From Ianthella basta (taxonomy: Eukaryota; Porifera; Demospongiae; Verongiida; Ianthellidae): a stretch of 64,000 bases of DNA. The stretch is taken from positions 3,171,958-3,235,957 of the forward strand of contig OZ025887.1 in the NCBI GenBank assembly GCA_964019415.1, in the 5' to 3' direction. Each line of letters opens with the position of its first letter. Position 1 is the first letter of the stretch. A model generated the notes under the pieces. It was not told the origin of the DNA and made no database searches. It saw only the letters and a program-made list of their open reading frames with translations. The translations under genes were made by a program, and so were the position numbers. Below are positions 35,601 through 46,700 of this stretch, piece after piece.

Positions 35601-36470
35601 CTATACAAACATGTCATCGTCAGTCTTAATAGCCATTTGTCGCCGGACATCCTTTTTCCTCCTCTCCTCTTCAACCTCAGACTGCTGTGCTTCCAAGATC
35701 TGTTCAACTGACACACATTTTAAAGGAGACGTGCTCTCTCGTTCTGGGTCCTACAGGACATAAATGGTAGACACTGTCATGTGCATTAGCCCAGCACTAG
35801 CAACTACCAAGCTTGGCACAATACACCAGTGACCTTGAGTATCTCTCAAACATACTAACACTGTTTCCTGCCCCCCCCCCCCCCACACACACACTTACTA
35901 CTTCTCCCATCAGAACTACATTCTCTCCGCGAACTATGAAGAGACCTCTGGGAATGTCGCCGTATTCCTTCCCAACATGAATTCGCTCAATTGTGTCTTG
36001 CAGAAGTAGATTAGCTGCAAACAGACCAATTGGATTATCACCACTAATTACTTCACAGTGCACCACACATCGTCAAGGAAATAAACACGTAACTTTCTTC
36101 TCACCGAATTGATCGAGACTTCTCAGATAGCCGATCAATGTCCGACCATCTCTTAGCACCACCAGAACTCTTTCTACAAGTTGACAAGCAACAAACAATG
36201 TTTTATCCTACCGCTTCACACCCAGCCATGAAGGCAGGACTGTGTGGTACCAACACAAGCACTAACGCCGAGTAATAAAGTGGGTACAAAAGCAGTTTCA
36301 AGGACTTCATAGACACGTGGTTGAAACGATTCATGCCCTATGACACTTTGAAAGGGTACATAGATTATCTTACTGTCTAGGTCTTCCACCAGACTAGCAG
36401 ATCCAGGAAGGTAAGACTGTATGCCGAGCCCTGCCGCCGTATCCGTTAAATTAGCATCTGTGGACGCCAT
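35601..36470 (-). CDS. LSM1: U6 snRNA-associated Sm-like protein LSm1
   Basis: LSm1 is the specific subunit of the cytoplasmic LSm1-7 ring, which binds deadenylated mRNA ends and promotes decapping. Exon 1 (ATG 36470-36468) encodes a short head and the start of the Sm fold ([13 protein letters not shown]). The next exon, near 36172-36105, gives [20 protein letters not shown] (Sm1 motif). The following exon, near 36016-35900, gives [17 protein letters not shown] and [14 protein letters not shown] (Sm2 motif). The last exon (about 35753-35601) has the LSm1-type basic C-terminal helix ([13 protein letters not shown]) and ends DDDMFV. It has an N-terminal extension of about 18 residues compared with human LSm1. 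hnRNP L starts 72 bp away on the other strand. Confidence 0.94.
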
Positions 36471-36542
36471 TTTTATTCCGCCACATTGTACCGCGCATGC
36501 GTACAACACGGTTATATTGACCTCGTGCCCAGAGGGTTGGAT

Positions 36543-39500
36543 ATGGCAGAGAAGCACGCGCTCGATCAGTTCTCTCAATCTGCAGACGGTTCGAACGCTC
36601 AGGCTCAGTGGTATAGCGCCAACGATCCAAAGAGGAGGAAAGTGGACCAGCAGATGGCCAAAGCCAGTGTGGATCCTCATAACGCTCCCGCCTCGCGGGT
36701 CGTACACGCTCGGGCAGTGCCGGACGGCTGCACCTTCCAGATGCTGGTATCATCGCTGGCGAGGTTCGGAAAGATCAGGTAAGGGGAGGAGTCCTGGTGT
36801 CGTGTGGGGGTGGGTGGCAAGCTACGCTGGCTAGTTTCTGCGATAACACTGGAGGTGCCTGTGCAGGTGTTAAAAAGTACAGTTGTTAGAGAGTATACCC
36901 TGTCTAATGCATTGTACTCGGCCAAAGTAGCTTAAAGACAGCAGTGGTCTATTCCTGTGTGGTTTTGGCCACTGTTGGCGTAGTGCGCGCGGAGAGCTGT
37001 GTGGTCGAGGTGCAAGGCAGCAGCAGTTCATCCTGTGCTCCTGCACTGCGCAAGCCAGTACTGCTGTCATGCCAAAAGTGGTCCTGGCCAAATCTGGTCC
37101 TCTGAAGCACTTTTGGCAACCAAATTGGTTCAATGGCAAATTTTATTAGCCCAAACTAAAGGGCCATGTTGGCAGTCCAAAAGTGTTTGTAGTCTTTTGT
37201 CAGCATGTTTACTTCACAGAACTTCCAAGTACTGACTTTATCATCCATCTAAAGTAGTGTTACATTCTGCTGCTGGTGATGTCCCGTTGTAAACAAAAAT
37301 GTCAGCTAATTCAATGCTTAACGGCATTTATTTTGCTCATACCATTCTTTCCATCCCTTGCATGCTGCTTTTGCTTCTCAAGTAAGAAATCTAGCCATTG
37401 TCAACGACGAACTCAGTGTCTTTTTTTTAGAGATTGGTCTCTCATGGTGTTCCACACAGCAAGGCAAGGTACTGGGAGACATCCTGCACCAGATTGCCAG
37501 CTTTCTCTGCCTCCTCGGTAACCTTGCAGAATCACTCCATCTCTTTCTCGACTACCCTAGAGATGATTCGTCCCCAAACGAGCTTAGACTACTTGTATGT
37601 CACTTGGAACTAGCTCCCGCCCCAACCAGCTTTTGTCCCCATAAAGACCTTTTTGTGACACTACGAGTATAGTCTCACTAGATGGGGTTGTCACTAACTG
37701 GACTGCGGTAGCCTTGAAGGATTGGGGCATGCTGTCATCCACCTGTAGTGTCCTTCACTAACCTGTACAGCTGCCACCCCTCCTCCCCCCAGCTACATTA
37801 CCATGATGCCGCGTCTCAGACAAGCTCTTGTTGAATTTGAGCGTCCTGAGGATGCCCTCAGTTGTGTCCGCAGCACTGCTGAGAGCCAGCTCTACATCAT
37901 GGAGCGCCCTATCTTCTTCAACTTCTCCACCAGCAGGGAAATCACTCGGTGAGCACTGTGTGTGTCTGTGAGCATTAAAGGCATTGTACCTACATGAAAG
38001 CACTAGGGTGTCTTGCAGTTTGGGTGTTCTCTGATGGCCTTCCACCCATTGTCACTGCTCCCGTGCATGCCATGTGCAGGTCACCTTATGGCTACGCACC
38101 GGATTCAAACCAGGCTCCACCAGACGAGCCTCCTCCCAACCATATCCTCCTGTACACTGTGTTTAATCCCATGTACACTATCAATGTGGTGAGTGGTGCT
38201 TGTACAGGCCTGTTGGACGGTCCATCAGCACTCTGTTGCACAGATGATGGCAGTGGTCAGGTTTCTGCATGTCCTGTTTCTCTACAATGTGTTCAGGATG
38301 TAATACATACCATCAGTAGTCCGTATGGAGTGGTGCAGAGGGTGGCCATTTTCAGAAAGAACGGAGTCCAGGCATTGGTGGAGTTTGACAGCAATGCATC
38401 TGCCTTGCGTGCTAAGGCCAACCTGGATGGAGCAGACATCTATGCTGGCTGTTGTACACTGAAGATAGAGTTTGCAAGGGTGAGCATTGTCCCGGCTGCT
38501 GGCTGGGAGTTGCTAGAATGCTTCTGGTGTGGTGTGTATTGCAGTTGTTGTGTTTTGTCGTACATGCAGACACAGCGAGTCAATGTGTTCAAGAATGACG
38601 ACATGACGTGTGACTATACAATGCAGGGTGAGTGGTACATACGGGGTGTGTATAGAAGTGTGTGTTGTCTGCCACTCCTTGCGCAGCAGGCTAGCACAGG
38701 CACAGTTGCAGTATGCCTCCCGCACTCACTGCACCCGCCAGCCGTCCCATCCCCACCACCTCATGCCGCAACACAAGAGCCCGCCGCACACTGTGTGCAC
38801 ACTGCCCAAGACATACAGACTGTCCCTTGAGAACAGTCCCACGCTTACTCTAGCACTACACTCACGCCAGTCAGGCTGAACTCACCAAGTACCTCCCTAC
38901 TCTTGTTTGCCTGCCACCACACATGCAATGCTGTTCCACCCAGATCCAAGATGGCTGCAGCAGGTACAGCCTGGTGCCCATGTCCCAGGGCAGATGGGGA
39001 ATGCAGGTGTACCTGCTCCCTGGGGTCAACTGTGGAGCATGCAAAGCGCCATGATGCCTGCTTACCAAGCATACTACGGGTTAAATGTGCCAAGACCAGC
39101 TGTAGGCCTTGCTCCACAGGTGGGCAGTCACTTGGGAGGACCCGCTGTTAGCACTGGCTTCAACCCTGGTGCCCCTTCTCCGGCCTTTAATCATGGGCAG
39201 ACAGCAGCAGTAGTACCAATGCAGGCTTGGGGCCAGCATCGTCCAAACCCTCCATCTTCCCAGATTCCTCCCCAGTCTGTTCAGCAACCCCCTTCTGAGC
39301 AGTCATCAACTGAGTACCAAGTAGTGCAGCAGGGACCACCTAACTGAGGCTGAGGTGTGCAGGGTGGAGAGGAGTGCCCTCGTGGCTGCAGCAGCTGCTT
39401 CAAAACTCTGCACTTCTTCTCTCTTGTACTGCTGCTGCTGCTAACTCAGAACTTGCTTACCTGCTACATACATGACAGTGCACGCACTCTCATGCTTTCT

Positions 39501-41036
39501 TACTCACAGGCCAGCGGATGACCAGCATTCGTCCACCTGCAATACAGCAGCAGCCTGCAATGGGCTTCCTCCAGCAGGCCTACCCTCAGGCACCCTTCCA
39601 GCAACAGCAGCAGCAGCAGCCACCGATGGCCCAGGGTGGACCACAGCAGTTTGGTGAGTCTTAGCAGCAATGGTGTGCTGCAGGCAGTGTATCATCTCCT
39701 TTCTCCTGTTGGAAATGGCTGCAGTCCCGCCAAGTGGTCCGGGAGCCCCTATGACTGGGATGCAGTACAACATGCCTCCTGGCTCACCTGCCATCCCTGG
39801 GTCAGTTGTGATGGTCTATGGTCTGGACAGCCAGAGGATGAGCTGTGACAGGATCTTCAATCTGTTTTGCTCCTATGGCAATGTGTGGAAGGTCAAGTTC
39901 CTCTTGAACAAGCCTGGGACTGCCATGGTCCACATGGACAGCCCTCAGGCAGCCAAGAGTGCTATTCAGTTCCTTACCAAAGTCAAGCTGTTTGGCAATG
40001 AACTTGAATTGGCGTAAGTGTATGCTGCATTGCTGGTGTGATGGGCCGAGAGGTATTCAGGGTTGCAGCTCTGCAATTCTCCACCTTATAGGATCTCAAA
40101 GCATGACTTTATTGCTGACCATGGTGCTATGGCAGACCCTCTGCCCGATGGCTCCCCGTGCTGGAAGGACTACTGGCAGTCCAGGAACAACAGGTACGGA
40201 GTTCTTGCAGCCAGCCAACTGTGTGCATTTCCTGTTGTGCTCATTTGAGGAGTTGTAGGTAGTCTCTTCAATGTGGGCTAGCTGGTTTATATCCCCAATC
40301 ACTGATTTGTCTCCAGGTTTCTCACTGCTGAGGGTACTAGTAAGAACCGCATCATAGGCCCAAGCCGAATACTTCATTTCTACAACGCTCCACCGGATGC
40401 AACAGAGGAATCCCTCAAGGATATCTTCACAAAGTCAGGTGCAATCCTTCCAAAAGGCATCAAGTTCTTCTCCCAAGGTGGCAAGAGTGCCACTGGACTG
40501 ATGGAGTGGGACACTATTGAAGAGGCCCTGGAGAGCTTTGTAGTAGCCACACACACAACAGTGCAGGCCAGTGGTGAGTGCTGTACATATATTGACCCTC
40601 TTTACACATAATACTTAACTCATTAGCACTAAGTTTTTCGAAGAGCGAAGCTCACCATGTGCTGAGCCAAGTGTAACCATGGTGCTTTCTGCTGTATTTT
40701 GACAATTTTCATGAGCCACTGGGTTCTGTCTTAGACAGCCTCCCTCATGTGGCAAGTAATTTGAACTCTCAGTTGCTAGTAGATGTGATTTTGTGCCCTG
40801 TAAAATTGACAGAGTCTTAAATTCTGTGCTTACAGTGAAGTGAACCCCATTGTTGTTAAAACTGTCACAAGTGTTGCACAATATGATAGGTAGAATACCC
40901 TATATGTGCACAGTGTTAACTTAGCAGTTGACACTGAGTCAGTCCCAAGTGTTAGTGCTGCATGCTGTTCCTTTCTGCAGATACTCGTGCTTACACATTC
41001 AAGCTGGCTTTTTCACCTCTTACCACCATTGAGTGA
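36543..41036 (+). CDS. HNRNPL: Heterogeneous nuclear ribonucleoprotein L
   Basis: hnRNP L binds CA-rich RNA and regulates splicing. Exons join in phase: 36543-36778, 37793-37948, 38080-38188, 38297-38479, 38570-38627, then about 38932-39300, 39511-39652, 39723-40015, 40092-40194, 40318-40574 and 40981-41036. RRM1 begins with VVHARAVPDGCTFQ; RRM2 covers LLYTVFNPMYTINV to GCCTLKIEFAR; after a Gln/Pro-rich linker, RRM3 has VMVYGLDSQRMSCDRI and VKFLLNKPGTAMV; RRM4 has ILHFYNAPPDATEESL and ends with AYTFKLAFSPL. Order and spacing match the hnRNP L/PTB family, with the hnRNP L-specific ISKHDFI and CWKDYWQSRNNR segments. The exact 3' border of the linker exon is unresolved. The 1-kb first intron follows the 72-bp promoter shared with LSM1. 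Confidence 0.92.
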
Positions 41037-41768
41037 CGTGCTGCCAGAACCACTGTGTAGTAACACATGCATTATCTTATTCTGGTGTATCATTTCTAAT
41101 ACCATGCTCTTGCTGCATGCACAAGACATTAAGCAGTGTGTATATGTAGCAGCAAACATTGACACGTGCATAAGAATCTCTCAATGAGCTCACCCCCTTT
41201 CACATGCGCATGGGATAATGGCTTGCTGCTGAGGCTGAGGTGATGTGCGGAGGATCTGTAGGCAGGCCATGCACCAGTCCAGAGACTTCCTAATACTTGT
41301 GAACTGAGCTAAACTTACCCAGCTGTCTGTGGCCTTGAGGCTTGGCACCTGCTCCAGGTGCACAGGGCAGCTGGAGGGTAAGGAGAATGGGGCACGAGTT
41401 AGATGCCCACTGGGTTGAGCTTCATGCAGCATACTGTTGTGTCAAAACTTCCGTTCCCTGCGTTTGTGCTTGCAGTTTGTATGGGGTGCATATGACACTG
41501 CAGCTGCTGAGAAGAACCAGTGTTGCTCTTGTGTGGCTTATATAGCCATTTGTTTAGCATGTGCACCTGCAAGGTGGTGGATGATGTTACTTGTGCTGTG
41601 TGGCACTGGATCTAATAACAGCTACATACAGAGGGGTAACGGAGAAAGATATTTCCACTCGTGTTGAGCATCACTTGGGATTTAAGTAAAATCATAATGA
41701 ACAATGACAGCAAACATTTGCACACATAAAAGGTTGCTCATGCTCATGCTTGTGAAACACAAAAATGT
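41037..41768. other. Convergent intergenic region between hnRNP L and the RhoGEF gene
   Basis: About 730 bp with no gene that I can support. A weak + strand open stretch at 41437-41667 has an acceptor-like start (TTGTGCTTGCAG at 41464-41475), but no family match is evident. Confidence 0.4.
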
Positions 41769-43522
41769 TCACTGTTTGTGAAATAATTTCTTGATGAGTC
41801 TCCCAAGTCCTTTCTTGCCTTTATTCTTGCAAGCAGTGTTGTCAGTGGAGTGGATGTTCAGTAGAGACATGCATTGCATGCTCTGGACAGACTTCGCTCC
41901 AACAGGAGCAGTGTAGTCACTGTAGCTCTCTGTAGTCAGGAGTTGAGGGGTGGACATGCAGAGTTGCTGTTGAGACTGTATGGATCGCACAGGTGGGCTG
42001 CAGTGGCTGGTTGTGTCCTTGAAAGCTGCATCTTGTCTCAACTGTGGATGGCTGAAGGTGGTGTCAAGTGGTGAGGCAGAACTGGAGGAAGACCAGGAAG
42101 CACCACTCCATCGATTAATCTTCCTTGGTCTCCTTCGCACTGAGCCTAATCTCCTCCTGTTTCTGCTAAGCTGTCTGTAGTCTTGCACAATGTGGCAGTG
42201 GGTTGCTTGCAGGATTGCACTGTCTAGCTTGCTCAGTTCTGCCTCCAACAGCCTCAATGCATGTCCCAGCAGAGGGGCATAGGGCAACCGTTGGAGGAGC
42301 TCCTTCAAGAGAAGGCAGTAGCGAGGCAATCGCTGCACTGGAGTCAGCAAGTAGGCAAGCAAATCTAGACCCTTGCACTGGGGGTCTTGTAGACATGCCT
42401 ATACAGATGGAAATGGGAATAATAATTGTTGATAAATGTTCACTTCTTCAATCTCATTTGGACATGACTATATATGAAATGTGCTAACCTCATACACTGT
42501 TCTGAAATAGGAATCGCTCATGTACTTGTGCAGAATGTGACATGATGTTTGGAAGCTGTTCATGTATGCACAGTAGACACTGGAAAATCCAACCTGCAGG
42601 GTGGGTAACATACAGAGAGTAATGGAGTCAAGGGAGACGCCCAGCAGTTGCCTTAGCATGTACTCACCTGTCTAGACCTGAGGAGCTGCAGGAACACTCT
42701 CCCAATTTCCTCTTCGTCATTATGAAAAGCAGACTTGAAATCTTGCAGCAAACTGGAGTGGATCGAAACAAGCTGCTCCAGTTGTGCAGGAAACAACAGC
42801 CTGGGGAAAGAGTACAAGCAATACTTAATTTACTTAATACTTAAATTACTACTTAGGTATGATGTGTTGCTACTAGGTTGTGGTGCATGCATGGTGTTTT
42901 GTAGCTTACCTGAAATCTCTATGTGGGACGGCATTGCTCCGCTCCATGGGGCTCATGAACACATCCAGGATGGTGTGTAGGGAAGCTAGGTAACTCTCTT
43001 CTGTGTCTACCAATTCCTGGTAAACTGCCCAGAACGCCTTTCCCTTGCTAGCCCTACCAGTCTGGTCGCTGTCTGCATTATTGTGTTGATTCGCAGCTTG
43101 TAAACGCCGTCTCCTGTGATAGTTGGTCAGGTTGGTGAAAGCACGCGGGGTACCGACGTCGCTGTAGCTGTCACTCTCTAGTAGCTGGCATGGGCTAGGC
43201 TGCACTTGGACCAGCCGCGACCGAGCAGCGACGTGTGGCCGGCTACCCTCCATCACAGGCCCACAGCTGCTGAGCGGCTCTGCTACAGGAACTGCTGCAA
43301 TGGCAGCGGAAAGAACAATGTAAGCAGTTGTCGTCCATTGCTGTCTAGCTAGCTATAATTATGAGATTGCTCACCTTCTAATGTACTTGCTTCCCTCAGC
43401 TGCAGGGTGGAGGACTCCTGACGCGGACTTGGGCTGCGGTGCAGCAGCATTTGGCCCGATTCCTCCATCAGGTACCAGCCAGTCGACGTAAGGGCGCTGC
43501 GGAACGAACCAGAGTAGGCCAT
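41769..43522 (-). CDS. RhoGEF with DH domain, no visible PH domain
   Basis: Exon 1 starts at ATG 43522-43520 and joins in phase to an exon near 43305-42910 that begins the DH domain (FWAVYQELVDTEESYLASLH: the conserved E-x-x-Y start). Later exons supply LLFPAQLEQLVSIHSSLL, EIGRVFLQLL, VYCAYMNSF and the DH hallmark LLAYLLTPVQRLPRYCLLLK (about 42365-42300). The DH domain should catalyse GDP release from a Rho-family GTPase. After it comes an Arg-rich then Ser-rich tail ending in a basic amphipathic segment (KGKKGLGRLIKKLFHKQ). No PH fold can be seen where Dbl proteins normally carry one. I cannot name the subfamily. The start is 235 bp from that of the LRRK1-like gene, in the opposite direction. 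Confidence 0.8.
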
Positions 43523-43757
43523 TCTGTGATCAGAATTGCATGTATCTGAACAAGTGATAAATGCCGCCTAGCCGAGCGTGTGGTATTTATCATGTACAGA
43601 CGTGTTATCTGGCGTCATTCGTGTTTGTATTCCGCGCGCGGCGTTAATGACGTAATATTATTATTGCAGTACGTAAGTCACCTGATCCGAACAAGATGGA
43701 TCATTTCTGTCCCCTAGTCATGATCTCGCATTCGTCTTGAAGAGCCACAGGTACACC

Positions 43758-46700
43758 ATGGCTTTCGCATTGAATGACGACAAAGGAAACAGGACTGACG
43801 GAGACAAGCTAGCGGAGTTACAGCGAAACTGCCGCGAGGGAAGCCTGAAGTACTTGGAAGAGTTTTACTGCCAGGATCACTTAGCCATCAGTTATTTCTA
43901 CCTGCCACTGCCCGGTCCCAAGGGATACACTTTGCTGCATGAGGCAGTAGAGGTGAGAGACAGAAATACGCGGAGCTGTCCGCACTGCAGCCATGCGCGC
44001 TCACATTATACGTACACACGCCCTCCCACACAATGTGGTGCTCACATAGTACCCAACTAAGTGAACAAATAAAGGTTCACTGTCTAGATGGACCTGAGGT
44101 GTTCATACACCATGACTGAGGTAATGAAAAAAGTGTGCACAGTTGATAAACTAGAGTGATTGGCTGAGTTCTGAAGATCAGCCTCCTAATGTCTTGATTC
44201 CCATGCTGATGTCTCTGAGATAGAGCAATGTACGTAACAGCTTCTGCTGTTGTTGGCAATATGTATTTCTTGACAGAGTAGAAAGCAGGACATGTGCATG
44301 GAGCAGTGGACCACTATACTAGAGTTGCCTAGTAGACGGGAGTCTACAAAATGGAGGTTTGCTACATGAGACTAAAAGTTACCTTTTGTTGACAAAAGTC
44401 ATTTGCTAATGGACTTTGTATTTTGTCTGTGACATTAAAATCACACCCTATGTGTGGTGTCCTACAGGCAATGTTCGTTCAAGCAATGAGATACAGACCA
44501 ACTAATAGTTAACTTAAAATAGTGTGCAGTGAGGATTTGTACTAGGAGTATGGAATGCATCATGTCTTCAACGGTTCATGTTGCTTTCATTGGCTCAGCT
44601 GCAGCTGTGCCAATACACAGACACATACACACTGTGATATGTGCTTAGTAGGTCACTATTAATGCTTCTCTTCCCTATAGAATGACCAGCTTGAGATTGT
44701 GCACTTTTTGCTGGTGCATGGCGTTAACCCTGATGTACGGTGCAAGTCCAACAATCAAACACCTCTCCATGTTGCGTGCCTAAAAGGGCATGTTTACTGT
44801 GTCCAAGACCTCTTGCAGTTTGGTGCGGACATCAATGCTGTGGATGACCAGCGGCACAACTGCTTCCAGAAGGCAGAAAGAGGACGGAAGAAAGACCTCA
44901 TCCTTCCACTCCTAAGAAGCAAAGGTGAGCAGCACTTTAATACTCGTGTACAAGATATTTTGCTAGGGTAGTCTGCACCGTGATAGATCAAATGGACTGA
45001 TTTGGGTACAAGTTGTTTTGCAGCTGTTGGAATCAATTAAGACGAGGTAGTTCTGTCATCATTTGAAAGAGTCTGTGATTGGTTTGGTCAACTGCTTGTA
45101 AACAGACCACACCACACAGAAGAATAATTGACAGAGTGGCAACAGTCACCTGGAGGTTAGATGTGCCTTTGCCAAGATTAGTTTAAAGAAAACAGTGGGT
45201 CTTCTTTCAAGTTGATGGTCAGTCACCATCTCACATTTCACTCACATGCTGGCTGTTCTTGGTCCACTGTGGAGAGATGTTGAGTACGATGTATGCATTT
45301 GATGGAAGAAGTTGTTCCCTTTGTGGTGATCTCTTCATGGTGATGGTGATTCATGTTGTTCAGAGGCACCTTACCCCGACATGCATTTTGTAAGAATACA
45401 TAGCTGTAGTTGCAGGATCAGGCAGCCTAACAGCTAGACACCAGAAGCCACACTTTTGGAGTCAATTCTGGTATTCAACTATTCAGTTATTAGAATGGCT
45501 TATAGAAAATGAAAATGTACCCTATATGTGAATTTGATCAACTGCAGTAACTACCGCACCACAGGGAAATGCCTAGAGAGGATACTTTGGGAATGAGCTA
45601 TAGAATGTCACAAGAATTTTCTAGAACTCTTTACAGATAGTAATTTAGCAAATCAGAGTACAGTTTGTGACTTAATCACCAGGTATCGTGTATATTTGGT
45701 CCAGTGGCCTATTTTTGTTCATGTCGAAAACTTACCACAGATTAACTGATTCAGCATTACTTCATTGCCTTGCTAAAAGGTTAACTTTCAGCATTGATAT
45801 GTGGCATAGCAGATGTTGGCCAAAGTATTATGTACGTATAATTTTATGCTTACATACCATCATAGACCCAAAATGTATGTCCATGTACAAGGAATTAGGA
45901 ATGTCGAGTCACCTCCACAGAAATGAAGTACATATACATTTAACGGTGCTGAGTGGCTTTTGTATGCTTTTCGGATGGCCATTCCTAAATTCCTTTTGAT
46001 TTTAGAAAATTTTTATTATCCTCGTTTTTACAGTTCATGCTGCATCACTTTCTTCTTGAACTGGCTAAGGCCATACGTTATGCGAACGCAACAAAATGGC
46101 GGCATTGGGGTACCTTTAATACACAGGTACACAGACTTTGTACTCGCTACAGCGCTGTACCAATTGGATTTCCACCGGTACTCAGATCCTAGTCCTTCAC
46201 ATTCGTGCACAAGTCCTTGTATGGTACGTGTCACAAGAAACTTACGTGAGTCCACCGAATTCTGCTGATATTCTGCACAGCAGCCTCAAAGCTGCCATGC
46301 AGCGCGCCGTGAAGCATCTGTGCAGAGTTTGTAAATCAGCTGTGCAGTGTCGGAAGAATGTTTGTGCTCAGTCTCCAGTGTTTCTGAACCAGTTTCACGG
46401 AATGTCTGCTAAACAAACATTCTAGCACACGAAATGGTTTCTGTACCTACTTCAGCAAGCATGGTGGGCAAAGATTCTAATTATGTGTATTAAACACTCA
46501 AGGACTACATGCGAAGTCGTTCCTAACCTGACTGACTTCATATCAACAATAAGTAATAATAATTATAGCAACAAAGAATGACAAGAACAGCATCAATTTT
46601 CCAACTGGTTTCGATTCGTTAGTGTGAGCCAGTGGAAACAAAGATGGCATCGTACAAAGTAGGGTAGCTACACCATTTCCAGTACAGCGCCAATACCACC

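Noticed and set aside
37276..37672. Open frames inside the first hnRNP L intron
   Set aside because: No family resemblance, no phase-compatible splice sites, and the flanking exons join in frame without them.
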